Shown here piece by piece: positions 14,804 through 23,751 of a stretch of 64,000 nt of DNA. The DNA is from Haloplanus natans DSM 17983. Lineage in GTDB: Archaea > Halobacteriota > Halobacteria > Halobacteriales > Haloferacaceae. A model generated the notes under the pieces. That model was not told the DNA's origin, searched no databases, and saw nothing but the letters and a program-made list of their open reading frames with translations. Location of the stretch: the NCBI RefSeq assembly GCF_000427685.1, contig NZ_KE386573.1:1162938-1226937 (forward strand). Direction: 5' to 3'. The translations under genes were made by a program, and so were the position numbers. How positions within the stretch are numbered: position 1 is the first letter of the stretch; each line of letters starts with the position of its first letter.

Positions 14804-15370
14804 ATGACGACCGTCGTCGCCGTCTCCGGCAGCCTCCGCGACCGGAGTTACACCCGGCTTGCGCTCCGCCACGCACTCGCCGCCGCCGCGGACGCCGGGG
14901 CCGACACCGAGTTGCTCGACCTCCGTGCGTTCGACCTGCCCCCGCTCGATCCCGATATGGACGAACAGGGCGACAGCGCGGCGTTCACCCGTCGCGTCCG
15001 CGACGCCGACGCCGTCCTGCTCGGCACGCCCATGTACCACGGCTCCTACGCCGGCGTCCTGAAGAACGCGCTCGATCACTGCGGGTTCGACGAGTTCGAG
15101 GGGAAGACGGTTGGGTTGCTCGGCGTCGCCGGCGGCGCCTTCCCTATCACCGCCCTCGAACACCTGCGCTCCGTGTGTCGCGCTCTCGATGCGTGGGTCC
15201 TGCCACACCAGGCGGCGATTCCGCGGGCGTCGGCGGCGTTCGCCGACGACGCGTTCGTCGACGACGGACTCGAAGAACGGGTCGCCACCCTCGGCCGTCG
15301 GGTCGTCGAGTACGCGACCATCGAACCCGACCCGCGGACGTTCGAGAGCGACCAGAACGTGGGCGGGTAG
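14804..15370 (+). CDS. NAD(P)H-dependent FMN reductase
   Basis: A 188-residue flavodoxin-fold protein of the NADPH-dependent FMN reductase/SsuE-ArsH group. The FMN phosphate loop is Gly-Ser-Leu-Arg-Asp-Arg-Ser (about 9-15). The second signature Gly-Thr-Pro-Met-Tyr-His-Gly-Ser-Tyr-Ala-Gly with Leu-Lys-Asn-Ala-Leu-Asp is near 73-90. It would reduce FMN or quinones with a nicotinamide cofactor in the cytoplasm. It starts 10 nt after the SDR stop and is likely co-transcribed with it. Confidence 0.8.
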   Translation: MTTVVAVSGSLRDRSYTRLALRHALAAAADAGADTELLDLRAFDLPPLDPDMDEQGDSAAFTRRVRDADAVLLGTPMYHGSYAGVLKNALDHCGFDEFEGKTVGLLGVAGGAFPITALEHLRSVCRALDAWVLPHQAAIPRASAAFADDAFVDDGLEERVATLGRRVVEYATIEPDPRTFESDQNVGG

Positions 15371-15442
15371 GTCGGCGACCGTGTGCGGCCGCGGCTACGC
15401 CGGATCGGAAGCCCCTTGCCGACCGCCGCCGCACACACGCCC

Positions 15443-16036
15443 GTGACGACGTGGGTCGAGAATCCCCGTGGCGGTCGGGAGCGCGGAGCGCGCGGCCTCG
15501 CCCGTGCGTGGCTCGAAGTGCTCGTTCGCCCCCGGCGCTTCTTCGAGAACGGTGTCGCGCCCGGCGATCAGGCGCCCGGTCTCGTCTTCGCCGTCGCGAT
15601 GGCCGTCGCGTACGCCGTCCTCCTCGCGGTCCTCGACCCCGCTCGGTTCCCCGCGACCGGTGCCCTCCGGGCCGCCGTGGCCGTCGCCCTCGTCGCCCTC
15701 CTCGTCGCCCCCGCCGTCCTCCACCTCCTCGCGGCGCTCCAGACGCTCACCCTGATGGCCTTCGTCCGCGACCGGGCGGGGGTCAGCGAGACGGTACAGG
15801 TGCTCGCCTACGCCACCGCCCCCTGCCCACTCGCCGCCGTGCCGAGCCCCGAACTCGCCCTGCTCGGCTGTCTCTACGGGAGCGCCCTCCTCGTCGTCGG
15901 CCTCGTCACCGTCCACCGGACGACGACGGGCCGGGCGGTCCTCGCCGCGGCGCTGCCCGGGAGCCTTCTCTTTGGCTACGGCTTCGGCGGCATCGACGCG
16001 CTCACGGCCCTGCTTCGGGCCTGGTACATCATCTAG
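15443..16036 (+). CDS. Yip1-family membrane protein
   Basis: About 197 residues with a short cytoplasmic N-terminus (Thr-Thr-Trp-Val-Glu-Asn-Pro-Arg-Gly-Gly) and five hydrophobic helices, the layout of haloarchaeal Yip1-domain proteins. GTG 15443 is chosen because the residues after it are the typical family beginning; the in-frame extension back to 15383 is basic and unlike a membrane-protein start. The helices include Pro-Cys-Pro and Gly-Tyr-Gly-Phe-Gly-Gly motifs. Function unknown; no operon partner is evident. Confidence 0.65.
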   Translation: MTTWVENPRGGRERGARGLARAWLEVLVRPRRFFENGVAPGDQAPGLVFAVAMAVAYAVLLAVLDPARFPATGALRAAVAVALVALLVAPAVLHLLAALQTLTLMAFVRDRAGVSETVQVLAYATAPCPLAAVPSPELALLGCLYGSALLVVGLVTVHRTTTGRAVLAAALPGSLLFGYGFGGIDALTALLRAWYII

Positions 16037-16089
16037 GCCGTCGAGTAGTTTCGACAATCGTTTTAGGGTGGGGCTGTTGAATTCGCTCA

Positions 16090-18102
16090 ATGGATTGGAT
16101 CACCCACGAAGAAGACGTCTGGTTTGATTTCCGCGGTTCCAGCCCGAACCAACTGGTCTCGGGTCGATACTACAAGGGGACGGTCGACGGCTTCGCCGAC
16201 TTCGGCGTGTTCGTCGACCTCTCGCCCGGCGTGACGGGACTGCTGCACCGTAGCGAACTCGACCGCCGCCTCGAGAGCCTCGACTGGGATCCCGGCGACA
16301 CCGTGTTCGTCCAGGTGAAAAACGTCCGCGACAACGGAAACGTCGACCTCGCGTGGTCGATTCGCCAGACCGGCGACGAGTTCCGCGGGGCACGGATCCA
16401 CGACCCAGACGGCGACGCCGACGGCGAGGCTATCGAGGCCGACGGCGACGACGGCGACGACGACTCCGGCCCCGTCCGACAGACGCCGACGCCCCGCGAC
16501 GAGGCGCTGAACGGTGACGATACGGAACACGGCGACGCCGAAGCGTCGACCACCGACGCCGAAGCGTCGACCACCGACGCCGACGCCGCGGCGGCCGACA
16601 CCGCCGACCTCGATCGTGTCGATGTCGACAGTCTCGACGACCGCGTCGGCGAGACGGTCCGTCTGGAGGGCGAAATCGTCGGTGTCCGGCAGACCAGCGG
16701 CCCGACCGTGTTCGAACTCCGCGACGCGTCGGGCGCCGTCGACTGCGCTGCGTTCGTCGAGGCGGGCGTCCGCGCCTACCCCGATGTCGAAGTCGGGAGC
16801 ATCGTCCGCCTCGACGGCGAGGTCGAACGCCGCTACGACGAACTGCAGGTCGAAACCGAGGCGCTCTCGATCCTCTCCGACGACGAGGCGGCGACCGTCG
16901 AGCGCCGACTGGCCGACGCGCTGACCGCCGAGGCCCGCCCCGAGTCGGTGACGACGCTCGTCGAGAGCGACGCTGTCGACGCCGTGGCCGACGACCTGAT
17001 CGACGCCGCGGAGACGATCCGCCGCGCGGTGCTGGAATCCCGCCCCGTCGTCGTCCGCCACGCCGCGACCGCCGACGGCTACGTCGCCGGCGCGGCCATC
17101 GAGCGGGCCGTCCTCCCGCTGATCCGCGCGGAACACGCCGCCGCCGACGCCGAGTACCACTACTTCACACGGCGACCGCTCGAAGAATCGGTCTACGACA
17201 TGGACGACGCGACCAACGACGTGACGCGGATGCTCCAGGACCGCGACCGCCACGACGAGAAACTGCCGCTCGTCCTCCTCGTCGGCACGGGAAGTACGGT
17301 CGAATCCAGCGACGGCCTGGGGCTGCTCGGCATCTACGGCGCCCGGCGCGTCGTCGTCGACGCCGAGGTGGCCGACGCCGCCGTCGCCGACGACTGTGAG
17401 GCCATCGTCAACCCCGGTCTCGCCGGCGCCGACGCCGCCGACCTCTCGACGGGGACGCTCGCGGCCACCCTCGCCGCGACGGTCGATTCCGACGTTCGTG
17501 ACGACCTCGTTCACCTGCCCGCCGTCTCGTACTGGGGCGACGCCCCCGAGACGTACGTCGACCTCGCCGCCGAGGCCGGCTACGACGCCGACCGAACCCG
17601 CGAACTCCGTGAGGCCATCGCGCTCGAGGCGTACTACCAGTCCTACGAGGACAAGCGCGAACTCATCACGGACCTCCTGTTCGAGGACGCGGGTGGCCTG
17701 GCCGGGCACGTGAGCGAGCAGTTCCGCCAGAAACTCGACGCCGAAGTCGACACCGCGACGGCCAACATCGAGACGCGCGAGGAAGGCGATCTGACGGTCG
17801 AGGTGCTCGACACCGACGCCTACACCCACCGCTTCGACTTCCCGCCGACCGCCCTCCTCCTCGACGAACTCGGCCGCCGCCGCGACGCCGATCTGATCGT
17901 CGGCGTCGGCACCGACGAATGTTACCTGCGCGCCGCGGCCGCTGTCGACGTTCGCGGCGTGGCGAGTGACGCCGCGGACCGCGTCGAGGACGCCGGCATC
18001 ACCGCCGCGAGCGTCCGCGACGGCCGGATCGAGTTCCTCTCGGGTCGCCGTGACGCCGCTGTCGACGCCGTCGTCGCCGCGGCCGCCGACCGACTGGCCT
18101 GA
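16090..18102 (+). CDS. RecJ-like DHH-superfamily protein with N-terminal S1 domain and OB fold
   Basis: A 670-residue protein. An S1 RNA-binding domain (about 22-92: Gly-Thr-Val-Asp-Gly-Phe-Ala-Asp-Phe-Gly-Val-Phe-Val, then Gly-Leu-Leu-His) is followed by a very acidic linker (about 100-175). Next is an OB fold (about 180-260) of the kind found in single-strand binding proteins, and then a RecJ-like region. The expected Asp-His-Asp-Ala-Asp-Gly motif reads His-Ala-Ala-Thr-Ala-Asp-Gly near 320, and no clear Asp-His-His triad follows (Val-Val-Asp-Ala-Glu-Val near 418). It may therefore be a weak or inactive nuclease paralogue, as seen for some archaeal RecJ/Cdc45-type proteins. TATA-like GTTTTAGG lies about 30 nt upstream. 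Confidence 0.7.
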   Translation: MDWITHEEDVWFDFRGSSPNQLVSGRYYKGTVDGFADFGVFVDLSPGVTGLLHRSELDRRLESLDWDPGDTVFVQVKNVRDNGNVDLAWSIRQTGDEFRGARIHDPDGDADGEAIEADGDDGDDDSGPVRQTPTPRDEALNGDDTEHGDAEASTTDAEASTTDADAAAADTADLDRVDVDSLDDRVGETVRLEGEIVGVRQTSGPTVFELRDASGAVDCAAFVEAGVRAYPDVEVGSIVRLDGEVERRYDELQVETEALSILSDDEAATVERRLADALTAEARPESVTTLVESDAVDAVADDLIDAAETIRRAVLESRPVVVRHAATADGYVAGAAIERAVLPLIRAEHAAADAEYHYFTRRPLEESVYDMDDATNDVTRMLQDRDRHDEKLPLVLLVGTGSTVESSDGLGLLGIYGARRVVVDAEVADAAVADDCEAIVNPGLAGADAADLSTGTLAATLAATVDSDVRDDLVHLPAVSYWGDAPETYVDLAAEAGYDADRTRELREAIALEAYYQSYEDKRELITDLLFEDAGGLAGHVSEQFRQKLDAEVDTATANIETREEGDLTVEVLDTDAYTHRFDFPPTALLLDELGRRRDADLIVGVGTDECYLRAAAAVDVRGVASDAADRVEDAGITAASVRDGRIEFLSGRRDAAVDAVVAAAADRLA

Positions 18103-18175
18103 GACGCCCCGATTTCCCCCTTCGCTACCCGACGGAACGACACCCTTAACCCCGCCACCCGACGACACGACGACG

Positions 18176-18202
18176 ATGACCAGCGGGAGGGGCGACTCGT
18201 GA
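18176..18202 (+). CDS. possible 8-codon leader minicistron before elp3
   Basis: ATG 18176 opens an 8-codon frame (Met-Thr-Ser-Gly-Arg-Gly-Asp-Ser) whose TGA overlaps the GTG start of elp3. A TATA-like CCTTAAC is at 18144-18150, so the transcript would begin almost at this ATG. The minicistron also contains GGGAGGGG (18184-18191), a ribosome site placed 7 nt before the elp3 GTG. It may couple leaderless initiation to a second start by reinitiation. Peptide function is unlikely. Confidence 0.35.
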   Translation: MTSGRGDS

Positions 18203-19854
18203 GCGCGGACGCCGAGAGCGAGGCCGACGAGGCGTTCGTCCGGGTGTGCGAGGACCTCGTCGAACGCATTCTGTCCGGCGACGTAGAGCGCGACGACCTC
18301 GAATCGGCGAAACTCGACGCCTGCTCGGAGCACTCGGCGTCGAAGGTGCCGAAAAACGCCGACATCCTCCAGCACGCGCCCGAGGAGCGCCGCGACGAGG
18401 TGCAGGCGGTGGTCCGGCGCAAGCCCGTCCGCACCGCCTCGGGCGTCTCGCCCGTGGCGATCATGACCTCGCCGCATATGTGCCCGCACGGGAAATGCCT
18501 CTACTGCCCCGGCGGCCCCGCCTCGGAGTTCGGCAGCGCACAGAGCTACACGGGCCACGAGCCCGCGGCGGCGCGGGGCGAGCAGAACGACTACGACCCG
18601 TACGGGCAGGTGACCCTGCGGCTCGAACAGCTCAGACACATCGGCCACCCGGTCGACAAGGTGGAGCTGATCCTGATGGGTGGGACCATGACGGCGCGGA
18701 GCCACGACTATCAGGAGTGGTTCGTCAAGCGGGCGCTCGAAGCCCTCAACGACTACGACACCGACGCGAAGCCGGACCCCGCCGAGGGCCGGAGCTTCGC
18801 GGAGAAGGACCCCGATTTCCGGTATCTGGAAGACGTGATCGCGGAGAACGAGACGGCCGACGTGCGGAACATCGGCACCACCTTCGAGACCAAACCCGAC
18901 TGGTGCGATCCGGAACAGATCGACCGAATGTTGCGGTTGGGCGGGACGAAAGTGGAGGTGGGCGTCCAGACCACCTACGAGCGGATCAACCGCGAGATGC
19001 ACCGCGGCCACGGCGTGCAGGCCTCGGTCGACGCCAACCGCCGCCTCCGCGACGCCGCGTTCAAGGTGGGTTTTCACATGATGCCCGGCCAGCCGGGCAT
19101 GACCTACGACATGTGTCTGGAGGATTTCCGCCAGCTCTTTTCGGACCCCCGGTGGCGCCCCGACTACCTCAAGATCTATCCGACACTCGTCGTCCGTGGC
19201 ACCCGCACCTACGACATGTGGCGCCGTGACGACTTCGACCCCCTCGACAACGAGACGGCCGCCGACCTCGTGGCCGAGGTGATGGACCTGATTCCGAAGT
19301 ACACCCGGCTCCAGCGCGTCCAGCGGGACATCCCCGCCGACCACATCGACGCCGGCGTCTGGAAGTCGAACCTCCGGCAGTTGGCGACCCAGCGCGCCGC
19401 GGAGATGGGAATCGAGCCGCGTGATATCCGCGCCCGCGAAGTCGGGCACAACGACGCCGACCCCGATCCGGAGCGGGTCGAACTCGATACGATGACCTAC
19501 GAGGCGGGCGGCGGGACTGAACAGTTCATCAGCTTCGAGGACCCCGTCGCCGACCTGCTGATCGGCTTCTGTCGCCTGCGCTTCCCGAACGACCCCGTGC
19601 GCCGCGAACTGAACGGCGCCGCGTTGGTTCGCGAACTCCACGTCTACGGGAGTGAGGTCGGCCTCCGCGACGACGACGCGGCCGACTGGCAACACCGCGG
19701 CTACGGTCGTCGCCTCCTCGAACGGGCCGAGGCGATGGCGGCCGACGCCGGCTACGACAAGCTGAGCGTCATCAGCGGCATCGGCGTCCGACGGTATTAT
19801 CGCGAGAAACTGGGCTACCACCAAGACGGCCCGTACGTCTCGAAGCGGTTGTAA
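18199..19854 (+). CDS. elp3: tRNA uridine(34) acetyltransferase Elp3 (radical SAM/GNAT)
   Basis: A 551-residue enzyme that makes the cm5 group on wobble uridine of tRNA. The radical SAM cluster motif Cys95-x4-Cys100-x2-Cys103 (in Met-Cys-Pro-His-Gly-Lys-Cys-Leu-Tyr-Cys-Pro-Gly-Gly) follows the conserved N-terminal Ala-Ser-Lys-Val-Pro-Lys-Asn segment that binds acetyl-CoA and tRNA in archaeal Elp3. A GNAT acetyltransferase domain is at about 450-551 (Gln-His-Arg-Gly-Tyr-Gly-Arg-Arg-Leu-Leu). Length and domain order are standard. The start is GTG 18199, preceded by GGGAGGGG; the frame extends upstream only as the overlapping minicistron. Confidence 0.93.
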   Translation: MSADAESEADEAFVRVCEDLVERILSGDVERDDLESAKLDACSEHSASKVPKNADILQHAPEERRDEVQAVVRRKPVRTASGVSPVAIMTSPHMCPHGKCLYCPGGPASEFGSAQSYTGHEPAAARGEQNDYDPYGQVTLRLEQLRHIGHPVDKVELILMGGTMTARSHDYQEWFVKRALEALNDYDTDAKPDPAEGRSFAEKDPDFRYLEDVIAENETADVRNIGTTFETKPDWCDPEQIDRMLRLGGTKVEVGVQTTYERINREMHRGHGVQASVDANRRLRDAAFKVGFHMMPGQPGMTYDMCLEDFRQLFSDPRWRPDYLKIYPTLVVRGTRTYDMWRRDDFDPLDNETAADLVAEVMDLIPKYTRLQRVQRDIPADHIDAGVWKSNLRQLATQRAAEMGIEPRDIRAREVGHNDADPDPERVELDTMTYEAGGGTEQFISFEDPVADLLIGFCRLRFPNDPVRRELNGAALVRELHVYGSEVGLRDDDAADWQHRGYGRRLLERAEAMAADAGYDKLSVISGIGVRRYYREKLGYHQDGPYVSKRL

Positions 19855-19856
19855 CC

Positions 19857-20021
19857 GTGTCGACGGAACGGCTCACCTGGGCGCTGCTTCTCGCCGCCGT
19901 CCCGGCCGCCGTCGCCGTCGCCCTCAGCCCGCCGAACGTCTACGCGCGGGCCATCGTCGGCGTCGGGGCAGTGGTTGCGGCGTTTCCGGCGGCGTATCTG
20001 CTGGCCGGGCTTCGGGTGTAG
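19857..20021 (+). CDS. 54-residue two-helix membrane protein
   Basis: A short ORF that starts with GTG 2 nt after the elp3 stop and encodes Met-Ser-Thr-Glu-Arg-Leu-Thr-Trp, a hydrophobic helix, a Ser-Pro-Pro-Asn-Val-Tyr-Ala-Arg turn and a second hydrophobic helix ending in Leu-Arg-Val. The hairpin-like composition, near-zero spacing from elp3 and compact stop support a real gene. Function unknown. Confidence 0.55.
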   Translation: MSTERLTWALLLAAVPAAVAVALSPPNVYARAIVGVGAVVAAFPAAYLLAGLRV

Positions 20022-20059
20022 GCGGACGGTTTCAAGACGGCGGCCGCCGAAAGCCGAGC

Positions 20060-20593
20060 GTGAGCGATTCGGATTCGGACCCCGACCGCCGACACGACCG
20101 CCTCGACCGCCACCCGACGGTGGGGCCGCGAAACTCGCTGTGGCACTGGCCGGACGCCAAACACCCGTTGCGGGTGATCGTCAACTACCTCGCGGTCTGG
20201 CTGATCCGCGTCTCGCCGAGCCTGCGGGCGAAAAACTGGCTCCTTCGTCGTCTCGGCGCCACCGTCGAGCCGGGCGTCGCGTTCGGTCTGGAGGCGACGC
20301 CAGACGTGTTCTGGCCCGAACACCTGACGATCCGGGCGGACGCCATCGTCGGCTACGACGCGACCCTCCTCTGTCACGAGTTCCTACAGGCGGAGTACCG
20401 GACCGGCGAGGTGGTGGTGGGCGAACGGGCGATGATCGGCGCGGGAGCGGTCGTCCTCCCCGGTGTCGAAATCGGTGCCGACGCCAAGGTGGCGGCCAAC
20501 TCCCTCGTCACCGAGGACGTAGCCCCGGAAACGACCGTCGCCGGCATCCCGGCGCGGCCGGTCGAGGGCGGCGTCGGGTCCGCGGCGGACTGA
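20060..20593 (+). CDS. left-handed beta-helix (hexapeptide-repeat) acyltransferase
   Basis: A 177-residue acyltransferase-like protein. The first 80 residues are basic and aromatic, with a hydrophobic stretch near 38-50. From about 82 on there are hexapeptide turns (Ile/Val-Gly-x-Gly-Ala, Leu-Pro-Gly-Val-Glu-Ile-Gly-Ala-Asp-Ala), ending in the Gly-Ile-Pro-Ala-Arg-Pro common to LacA/MaoA-type O-acetyltransferases. The substrate cannot be read from the sequence. GTG start. Its TGA is the first three bases of palindrome copy B. Confidence 0.75.
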   Translation: MSDSDSDPDRRHDRLDRHPTVGPRNSLWHWPDAKHPLRVIVNYLAVWLIRVSPSLRAKNWLLRRLGATVEPGVAFGLEATPDVFWPEHLTIRADAIVGYDATLLCHEFLQAEYRTGEVVVGERAMIGAGAVVLPGVEIGADAKVAANSLVTEDVAPETTVAGIPARPVEGGVGSAAD

Positions 20594-20676
20594 TACGGTT
20601 TAGTGTAAGTCATTACCGGTGGGTCGCCGACCAGTCCTGGCGACCCACCGGTAAACAGTTACACTAATCCGTATGA
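20591..20676 (+). repeat. palindromic stop-codon element, copy B (best preserved)
   Basis: Two 36-nt arms (20593-20628 and 20639-20674) match at 32 of 36 positions around a 10-nt loop (20629-20638). The arms run from ATACGG through TTACCGGTGGGTCGCC and back out to CCGTAT; the four mismatches lie at one isolated position and in a short internal block (GTCA against TGTT). The element begins with the TGA stop of the acyltransferase gene. In RNA it would form a very stable hairpin at the convergent junction with the histidine kinase gene. Confidence 0.85.
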
Positions 20677-20730
20677 AACGGGTCGTCGTACCGGCGTTTC
20701 GGCCATGTCGACCACGACGGGCCGTCCACC

Positions 20731-22923
20731 TTACGCCGACTCGACGCCGCTGATCTCGAAGCGGGCGCCGCCGCCCTCGCTCTCGGCGATGCGCACGGTC
20801 CAACCGTGGGCGGCGGCGACCTGCGCGACGATGCCGAGGCCGAAGCCGGGCGTCCCCTCGCTCGCCGTCTCGAACGCACGCTCGCGGACGTCCGGCGGGA
20901 TGCCCGGCCCGTCGTCGGCGACGTAGAAGCCGTCGTTCAGGTCGCCGACGGTGATGGAGACGCTCGAGTCGTCCGTCCGGTCGCCCGGGGAGCCGTGTTC
21001 GACCGCGTTTCGGACGAGGTTCTGGAGGAGTTGGCCGAGTCGGCTTCGATCCGCACGGATCGTCCCCGTCGTCTCGACGGCGAGGGTAGCGGTGCCCGTC
21101 TCGACGGTCCGCCAGCAGGCGTCGACGGCGTCCGCGAGCGACACCGACTCGATTTCGTCGGTCCCCCGTCCCTGCCGAGAGAGCGCCAGCAGGTCGCCGA
21201 TCAGCTCCTGGCTTCGGGCGAGTGCGTCGGCCGCGTCGTCGAGATGCACGCTGTCACACTCCTCGGACGCGAGTTCGAGGCGCCCCTGGGCGACGGTGAT
21301 CGGACTCCGAAGGTCGTGACTGACGACACCCGCGAACTGTTCCAGGAGTTCGTTCTGTCGTTCGAGCGTCGTCCGGTACGCCTCCCGTTCCGTGATGTCT
21401 TTCGCGACGCCGAAGACGGCGTTCGGCGGGCCGTCGTCGGTCCCGTCGTGGACCGGCACCTTCGAGGTCAGAAAGGTCCGTTTCTCGCCGTCGACGACGA
21501 TCCGTTCCGTGGTCCGGAGTGGTTCCGCCGCGTCGAGGACGCGCCGATCGTTCGCCCCCACTTCAGCGGCCATCGTCGTCGGGTGAATCTCCGCGTCGGT
21601 GCGTCCGATCACCTCGCTGTCCGACAGTCCGAACAGCCGCCTGTAGTGGTCGTTGACGAGGAGGTAGCGGCCGTCCGCGTCCTTCAGAAACATCGGCGTC
21701 GTCGTGCTTTCGAGGATGCTGTCGAGGCGCCGATTCGTCCGTTCGACCTCCGCCTCGCGGCGCTTGCGGTCGGTGATGTCGTGGTGGATGCCGACCATCC
21801 GCCGGCCCTTCTCGTTGTCGACGACCGTCGCGTGGCTTTCGGTCCACAGCACCGTCCCGTCCGCGCGCCGCATCCGACATTCGATGCGGTAGTCGCCGTC
21901 CGTTTCGAGCGCCCGTTCGAGCCGTCGCTCCACGTCGTCCAGGTCCGCCCGATGGATCCGTGCCGCGAACGCCTCGTAGGTCCCCTCGAACGTCCCGGGT
22001 TCGAGCCCCATCACGCGTTCGAGCGTCTCGTCCCAGACGACGGCATCCGTCTCCAGATCCCACTCCCAGACGCCCGTGTCGGTCGCCTCGAGCGCTAGGT
22101 CGAGGCGGTGTGTCGTCACTTCGAGCCGTCGCTCCTGCGCACGGCGATCGGTCACGTCGACCAGCGAGAAGAGGACGCTCTCGACGGCGCCGTCGTCGTC
22201 GAACGTCGGCGCGCCGTTGACGAGAAGCACCTTCTCGGTGCCGTCCGGCCACCGAATCGTGTGGCGGTAACCGTAGAGGGGCTCGCCAGTCTCGTAGACG
22301 CGCCGAAACGGCAGTTCGGCGTCGGGGATCGGATCGCCGTCGAGGTCCCTGATTCCCCACTCGATGTCGTTGTACGCGCAGTCCGTGAGCGTCGCACGGG
22401 TCAGCCCGAGGACCGCCTTGGCACGCTCGTTGGCGAAGACGAACTGCCCGTCCGCGTCGACCTGAACGACGCAGCCGGGGACCGCCGTGAGGATGCCTTC
22501 GAGCCGCTGGCGTCGGGACTCCGATTCGGCACGCGAGCGGTGAGCCGATACGGCGTTCGAGATGCGGTGTGCGAGTATCGTATAGCGGTCGGTGCCCCGT
22601 CCCTTCTGGAGGTAGTCGGTGACGCCGGCGGAGATGGCCTCGCTCGCAATCTCCTCGCTCCCCTTGCCGGTAAAGAGGACGAACGGGAGGTCGCCGTACC
22701 CCGTCCTGATGGCGTCGAGGAACTCGATGCCGGTGAGTCGATCCATCTCGTAGTCGGAGACGACACAGTCGACGTCGGTCGCCGCCAGCCGATCCAACCC
22801 CGCCTCGACGCTCGTGACCGAGTCGACGACGAACCGATCGTCGGCCCGTTCCAGAAAGGTCGCGGTCAGCTCCGCGAACGCCGGATCGTCGTCGACGTGG
22901 AGGACGTGGATCGGCTCGGTCAT
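20731..22923 (-). CDS. hybrid receiver-PAS-PAS-PAS histidine kinase
   Basis: A 730-residue cytoplasmic sensor kinase. The receiver domain (1-125) has acidic pocket Asp11-Asp13 and phospho-acceptor Asp57. Three PAS-type modules follow at about 145-260, 270-390 and 400-515; the second is PAS/PAC-like with Trp-Glu-Trp-Asp. The HisKA motif Val-Val-Ser-His-Asp-Leu-Arg-Ser-Pro is near 533-541, and the HATPase has an N box (Asn-Leu-Val-Arg-Asn-Ala), Asp-Asp-Gly-Pro-Gly-Ile-Pro and Gly-Phe-Gly-Leu-Gly-Ile. No membrane segment, so the signal is intracellular (redox, light or a ligand). The receiver-first architecture is typical of haloarchaeal bat/hmg-type kinases. It converges on the acyltransferase gene. 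Confidence 0.88.
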   Translation of the reverse strand: MTEPIHVLHVDDDPAFAELTATFLERADDRFVVDSVTSVEAGLDRLAATDVDCVVSDYEMDRLTGIEFLDAIRTGYGDLPFVLFTGKGSEEIASEAISAGVTDYLQKGRGTDRYTILAHRISNAVSAHRSRAESESRRQRLEGILTAVPGCVVQVDADGQFVFANERAKAVLGLTRATLTDCAYNDIEWGIRDLDGDPIPDAELPFRRVYETGEPLYGYRHTIRWPDGTEKVLLVNGAPTFDDDGAVESVLFSLVDVTDRRAQERRLEVTTHRLDLALEATDTGVWEWDLETDAVVWDETLERVMGLEPGTFEGTYEAFAARIHRADLDDVERRLERALETDGDYRIECRMRRADGTVLWTESHATVVDNEKGRRMVGIHHDITDRKRREAEVERTNRRLDSILESTTTPMFLKDADGRYLLVNDHYRRLFGLSDSEVIGRTDAEIHPTTMAAEVGANDRRVLDAAEPLRTTERIVVDGEKRTFLTSKVPVHDGTDDGPPNAVFGVAKDITEREAYRTTLERQNELLEQFAGVVSHDLRSPITVAQGRLELASEECDSVHLDDAADALARSQELIGDLLALSRQGRGTDEIESVSLADAVDACWRTVETGTATLAVETTGTIRADRSRLGQLLQNLVRNAVEHGSPGDRTDDSSVSITVGDLNDGFYVADDGPGIPPDVRERAFETASEGTPGFGLGIVAQVAAAHGWTVRIAESEGGGARFEISGVESA

Positions 22924-22967
22924 GCAACACGTTGACCCCCGGCGTCGAAAACAGTTCCGTACACCGC

Positions 22968-23750
22968 TCAGGATCGAACCCGCACGAAGCCGTCGGAAAA
23001 CACCTTGCTGTTGGGGAAGACGAACTCCTCGCCGTCGGTTTCGACGTGTGTGACGAACAGGTCCATCTCCTGAACGATGCCGCGAACGTCGCCCACCCGA
23101 ATCTCGTCACCGATGGTGTACGGTTGGTTGAGCAGGAGATAGGTTCCGACGGCGCCGGCGGAGAGCAGGTGTCGGAAGGCGATACCGCCGAGAAAGATGA
23201 TTGCGAAGACGTAGGCGGCCAGCAGGACGATGAGCGCCCCGGTGGCGACGCCGACCTGTCCGAGGGCGATGAGCGCGGCCAGATAGAACACGCTGTATTT
23301 CGCCATCAGGGGGAGAACGCCGACCTGCGGAAGCTTCACCCCCCGGAAGCGCTCGGAGACGACGAGTTCCACCTTGTCGCCGAGCAGAACGCCGACGATG
23401 AGGACGATGACGGCGAAAAAGACCTGCGGCAGGAAGCCGGCCACCGCGTTCCAGAACTGGGCCACGTACTGAATCTCGGCGACGGCGACGGCGGCGAAGA
23501 CGGCGATACCGAAGACGAAGTAGCCGGCGATGGCGGCGAGGATGTCGACGGTCGAGGTGCCGAACTCGCGGGCCGTCCGTTCGAAGGCCGTCCCCTCGAT
23601 GGCGCCGGGGACGCCCACCCGTCTGAGCACGCGGCGGGCGACGACCCGTGTCAGCCACCCGAGGACGACGCCGACGGCGAGTGTCGCGAACGCGAACCAG
23701 AACCAGAGGGGAACGGTCTCGGCGACCTCTCGGATCGTACCGCCTTGCAT
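22968..23750 (-). CDS. MscS-family mechanosensitive ion channel
   Basis: A 260-residue membrane protein with helices at about 13-35, 52-75, 84-110, 115-130 and 145-185. A MscS core follows, with a beta domain Ile-Gly-Asp-Glu-Ile-Arg-Val-Gly-Asp-Val-Arg-Gly-Ile-Val-Gln and the Pro-Asn-Ser-Lys-Val signature near 245. It would release solutes on hypo-osmotic shock. It starts 1 nt after the dacZ stop, so both are one operon. c-di-AMP controls osmotic balance in bacteria and in Haloferax, which makes the pairing meaningful. Confidence 0.82.
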   Translation of the reverse strand: MQGGTIREVAETVPLWFWFAFATLAVGVVLGWLTRVVARRVLRRVGVPGAIEGTAFERTAREFGTSTVDILAAIAGYFVFGIAVFAAVAVAEIQYVAQFWNAVAGFLPQVFFAVIVLIVGVLLGDKVELVVSERFRGVKLPQVGVLPLMAKYSVFYLAALIALGQVGVATGALIVLLAAYVFAIIFLGGIAFRHLLSAGAVGTYLLLNQPYTIGDEIRVGDVRGIVQEMDLFVTHVETDGEEFVFPNSKVFSDGFVRVRS

Positions 23751-23751
23751 C

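Noticed and set aside
16087-19824. Very long (1245-codon) open frame on the minus strand across the RecJ-like and elp3 genes.
   Set aside because: It is the antisense shadow of high-GC genes with strong codon bias; its sequence is Arg/Val/Gly-rich with no domain, while the plus strand has clear S1, OB and radical SAM motifs.
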